From Gammaproteobacteria bacterium (GTDB lineage: Bacteria; Pseudomonadota; Gammaproteobacteria; Pseudomonadales; Azotimanducaceae), in NCBI GenBank assembly GCA_009840715.1, contig VXNE01000351.1:1-8566 (forward strand): a stretch of 8,566 nt of DNA. The letters run 5' to 3'. Numbering within the stretch: the first letter of the stretch is position 1; every line of letters begins with the position of its first letter. The translations under genes and the position numbers were made by a program. The notes beneath the pieces are model-generated. The model did no database searches, had not been told where the DNA came from, and was given only the letters and a program-made list of their open reading frames with translations. Shown piece by piece: positions 6,433-8,566 of the stretch.

Positions 6433-7275
6433 TCAGAACCGGGCGCGGTAGTTGACCGGCTGGAGTTGGACGTGCCGCGCGACATCGCCGGGCAACGTGA
6501 AGAGCAGCGGGTCCTTCCGGAACCCGAACAGGCGGTACAGGTGATAGGACTCCGCGTTTTCTTCCGAGAACCGCAGTTCCCCGTCGCTGATGTAGAACGG
6601 CGTGTGCTTCCCGTAGCGCGTCGTCTTGACCTCGATGAAGCGGTCCCGGCCATTCGCTTCATAGGAGCGTATGTCGTAGCCCATGTGATCGCCCCTGGTC
6701 CTGGACACCTGCTCGACGTTCCGCGCGAGGTGGTCCTTGCCAGCGCGCTCGAGCCGCACACGTTCGTAGTCCATCACCAGCGCTTCGCCTGCATCCCCGA
6801 GGGACCGGTTCTGGGCCTCCCGCAGCAGGTAGTCGATCGGGCCCACGGGCGTCCCGGGGATCAGGTAGGCGGACCGCCGCTCGCGGATCGCAGGTTCGCC
6901 CGGGTCCGGTGGCTCGCGATGGATGCCAAGCAGGTCTTCGACAACAACGGGTGCCTGACGTTCCTCGACATCGGCTCGAATCAGGCTCTCGATCTCCGAT
7001 ACCCGCCCCCGCACGGCCGTCCGCAACTCGGCCTGCAGGTTGCGGGCCGGCTTGTAGCCGTCGATGTACGGGAAGCCCTCGGCGATCAGCACCGCGCTGA
7101 TGTTCCGGTGCTTGAACTCCACGGCGCTCCTAGAGCGGTCGTCGAGCCGCTCCTGAAGCGCCCGGTTGTGCTGCGCCTTGTTGAACTGCTCTCCCCGTAT
7201 CTCGCGGGAGAGCATGTCCAGGTAGTCGGCAACGGCGGCCTCGATCTCCGCCCTGGTCCAGTCGCGCGACGGCAT
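6433..7275 (-). CDS. DUF3883-domain protein, probable PD-(D/E)XK-type defence nuclease
   Basis: A 280-residue protein. The N-terminal half (1-90) has a conserved-looking block with RDWTRAEIEAAVADYLDML, then AVEFKHRNISAVL and GFPYIDGYKPARN. The C-terminal half (about 160-265) is a DUF3883 domain, whose fold resembles restriction endonucleases. Candidate catalytic residues are all present: E164 in DAGEALVMDYE, D201 in HMGYDIRSYE, and E215 and K217 in RFIEVKTT. DUF3883 proteins are common in restriction and defence islands, but the substrate is not known for this type. The start is set at ATG 7275. The frame is open to 7506, but that extension runs antisense through the divergent gene and does not resemble the family. 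The neighbouring toxin-like pair on the same strand, 88 bases downstream, supports a defence role. DNA cleavage is an inference. Confidence 0.88.
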   Translation of the reverse strand: MPSRDWTRAEIEAAVADYLDMLSREIRGEQFNKAQHNRALQERLDDRSRSAVEFKHRNISAVLIAEGFPYIDGYKPARNLQAELRTAVRGRVSEIESLIRADVEERQAPVVVEDLLGIHREPPDPGEPAIRERRSAYLIPGTPVGPIDYLLREAQNRSLGDAGEALVMDYERVRLERAGKDHLARNVEQVSRTRGDHMGYDIRSYEANGRDRFIEVKTTRYGKHTPFYISDGELRFSEENAESYHLYRLFGFRKDPLLFTLPGDVARHVQLQPVNYRARF

Positions 7276-7289
7276 GCCCGATATCGTAC

Positions 7290-7326
7290 CTGGACATCTG
7301 GACGGCGCGGATGGTCCAGCTACACT
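7290..7326 (+). promoter_or_regulatory. Candidate promoter with three CTGGAC half-sites in the divergent intergenic region
   Basis: The 76-base gap between the divergent DUF3883 and 252-residue genes contains TGGACG (7299-7304) and TACACT (7321-7326) with a 16-base spacer, each matching four of six sigma-70 consensus bases. The hexamer CTGGAC occurs directly repeated at 7290-7295 and 7298-7303, and inverted as GTCCAG at 7314-7319, a 16-base centre-to-centre palindrome lying between the two boxes. This layout could be an operator that controls the plus-strand promoter. It is short and could arise by chance. Confidence 0.3.
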
Positions 7327-7351
7327 ACGCCGCCCGCCGAGGAGAGACGCC

Positions 7352-8110
7352 ATGCGCCAAGACATGGACCGGGTCCTGGTCACGCGCCCCAGGCTCGGGG
7401 GCAAGGTCCGCCGCAAGGGTCGCGCGTACCCCATCGAACACCTGCCTGCCCGGGTGGGCATGAAGCGCGCCCTCGTGCTGGCGAAGGCCGACACGAAGAC
7501 GCTCAACGAACACCTGCAGCCGTTGCGGCGCTACCTGCACGCGCAGGTCGGGCGTCCGTGGGACAAGGTGTGGTCGGACATCGCCGCGGGGCTCCGCGTC
7601 ACCTCGACGGTGCAGCAGCACGTGCGGGACCATGTGTTCGACTTCGTCGCGAGAAACGTGTTCCTGCGCGCCGGCGAGCCCTGGCTACGCGAGTTCGGGC
7701 GCGAACGTCCGCTCCGCGAGTCCTACCGCGAACTCTGGGTGGACCCGCGAACCGGCATCCTGCGCCACAACCGCCATCGCGTGACGTGGCGCCAGACGCT
7801 GCGGCAACGCCGGGAACGGACCGAGCGCGCACTGCAGGCGCGGATGGTTCCGGGGCCAGGCGACGTGCAGTACCACCTCCTCGCCGACGGCGCGTGGTGG
7901 GAAGTCGTCCTCGCCCGCGAACCCGAAGCCGGCCCACCGGATGCGAGCCCGCCGATGGATGTCGTCCTCTCTTCCGGGCTCGCCGCGCTGCCCCCAAACG
8001 AGTTCTACGGCCAGGACGGGGTGTATGCCTCACGCAAGCGGCAGCTCTCGCGTCGCGAGGCCGCGCGCCTGGGTTTGAAGAGGCAGAACCTTGGCCGCAA
8101 GCGCCCTTGA
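7352..8110 (+). CDS. Conserved basic protein of unknown function, 252 aa
   Basis: I know sequences of this general type as uncharacterised bacterial proteins, but no function or named domain. It begins MRQDMDRVLVTRPR and has a lysine- and arginine-rich N-terminus (to about residue 40). A motif-like stretch LNEHLQPLRRYLHAQVGRPWDKVWSDI lies at 51-77, followed by a helical block and ELWVDPRTGILRHN at 127-140. An arginine-rich helix (RQTLRQRRERTERALQAR, about 147-164) and a basic tail (KRQLSRREAARLGLKRQNLGRKRP) follow. The overall basic charge suggests nucleic-acid or ribosome contact; this is inference. The start is ATG 7352, since GGAGAG at 7341-7346 is a good ribosome site five bases away. The upstream in-frame ATG at 7274 lacks one and collides with the divergent start. 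There is no signal peptide or membrane helix. A membrane-protein gene follows after 18 bases. Confidence 0.82.
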   Translation: MRQDMDRVLVTRPRLGGKVRRKGRAYPIEHLPARVGMKRALVLAKADTKTLNEHLQPLRRYLHAQVGRPWDKVWSDIAAGLRVTSTVQQHVRDHVFDFVARNVFLRAGEPWLREFGRERPLRESYRELWVDPRTGILRHNRHRVTWRQTLRQRRERTERALQARMVPGPGDVQYHLLADGAWWEVVLAREPEAGPPDASPPMDVVLSSGLAALPPNEFYGQDGVYASRKRQLSRREAARLGLKRQNLGRKRP

Positions 8111-8128
8111 CGCGAGAATGGCGCCCCG

Positions 8129-8515
8129 ATGCCCTACCTGACCCTCGCCTACCTCCATCTCGCGACGGTCCTGCCGTGTTTCCTCATCGGCGCGTGGCTG
8201 CTCGTGCGACGCAAGGGCACGACGGGACACAAACGGCTCGGACGCGCGTACGCTGTGCTGATTCTCTTCACCGCGCTCGTGACACTCCTCATGCCGGCCA
8301 TGGTGGGTCCGCGCGTTCTCGACCACTTCGGATTCATCCACCTGTTCAGCGTGCTGGTGCTCGTCAGCGTGCCGGCAGCGCTCTACGGCATCCGACGTGG
8401 CAACGTGGCCGCCCATCGCGGTCACATGTTGGGCGTGTACGTCGGGGGCATCCTGATTGCCGGGACGTTCGCGCTCATGCCGGGACGGCTGTTGCACGGG
8501 TGGCTGTTCGTCTGA
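8129..8515 (+). CDS. DUF2306-family small membrane protein
   Basis: A 128-residue integral membrane protein matching the DUF2306 family of unknown function. Four hydrophobic helices are visible at about 3-25, 39-60, 66-87 and 99-122. Family-type sequences are HKRLGRAYAVL, FGFIHLFSVLVL, NVAAHRGHMLGVYVGG and the C-terminal ALMPGRLLHGWL. The histidines near the helix ends (HLATVLP, HKRLGR, FIHLF, AAHRGHM) are typical of the family and could bind haem or metal; this is a guess from their placement. The ATG has only a weak ribosome-site-like GAGA at 8114-8117. It lies 18 bases after the preceding stop, so it is likely in the same transcript. The gene looks complete, and the last 51 bases of the window show no further gene. 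Confidence 0.9.
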   Translation: MPYLTLAYLHLATVLPCFLIGAWLLVRRKGTTGHKRLGRAYAVLILFTALVTLLMPAMVGPRVLDHFGFIHLFSVLVLVSVPAALYGIRRGNVAAHRGHMLGVYVGGILIAGTFALMPGRLLHGWLFV

Positions 8516-8566
8516 CGGGAGGGGCGAAGCCGTCCGGGGCCGTGCGTGAATTCGAGACGGGACGGG

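Noticed and set aside
7274..7351. Earlier in-frame ATG 7274 for the 252-aa gene
   Set aside because: It has no ribosome site and overlaps the divergent start codon. GGAGAG at 7341-7346 fits ATG 7352.
7276..7506. N-terminal extension of the DUF3883 gene to 7506
   Set aside because: It is antisense to the well-supported 252-aa gene and its divergent promoter region, and the family-like sequence begins at MPSRDWTR (7275).

Overview
The window is very GC-rich and densely coded on both strands. All nine genuine stop codons that I can place are TGA. The protein families (Opp/Dpp ABC ATPases, a tannase-family esterase, AbiEii-like nucleotidyltransferase, DUF3883, DUF2306) fit a high-GC proteobacterium or a similar environmental or symbiotic bacterium. 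No rRNA, tRNA or other taxonomic marker is present, so the species cannot be named.

Layout. Positions 2-1653 (+) hold the ATP-binding half of an oligopeptide/dipeptide ABC importer. These are a DppD/OppD-like protein cut by the left edge and a complete DppF/OppF-like protein, coupled by a 4-base GTGA overlap. The first gene ends in three perfect 18-bp repeats. Positions 1666-about 3192 (-) hold the remains of a sugar catabolism pair: a Gfo/Idh/MocA oxidoreductase and a sugar-isomerase-type TIM barrel. The two are joined out of frame at about 2225-2245, with the N-terminal half of the isomerase missing. Positions 3237-4730 (+) hold a tannase/feruloyl esterase-family gene that is full length apart from one in-frame TAG. 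It is followed at 4748-4978 by the N-terminal stub of a sodium:solute symporter, which also has an in-frame TAG. So 1666-4978 is a catabolic island in which every gene is damaged.

From 4988 the content changes to what looks like defence or conflict genes on the minus strand. A 154-aa unknown protein and an AbiEii-type nucleotidyltransferase overlap by 8 bases, which looks like a toxin-antitoxin pair. Next to them is a DUF3883 protein with an intact PD-(D/E)XK-like nuclease core. Divergent from that gene, on the plus strand, are a basic 252-aa protein of unknown function and a DUF2306 membrane protein, which look intact and probably form an operon.

How the genes work together (inference). The ABC ATPases would energise peptide uptake. 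The broken island once joined an esterase, a transporter, a dehydrogenase and an isomerase for use of a plant- or alga-type aromatic ester or sugar. The right half appears to be a small defence cluster that abuts the broken symporter. The two points most worth following are the two TAG codons, both at positions where an aromatic residue (Tyr) is expected, and the unusual partner of the AbiEii-like toxin.
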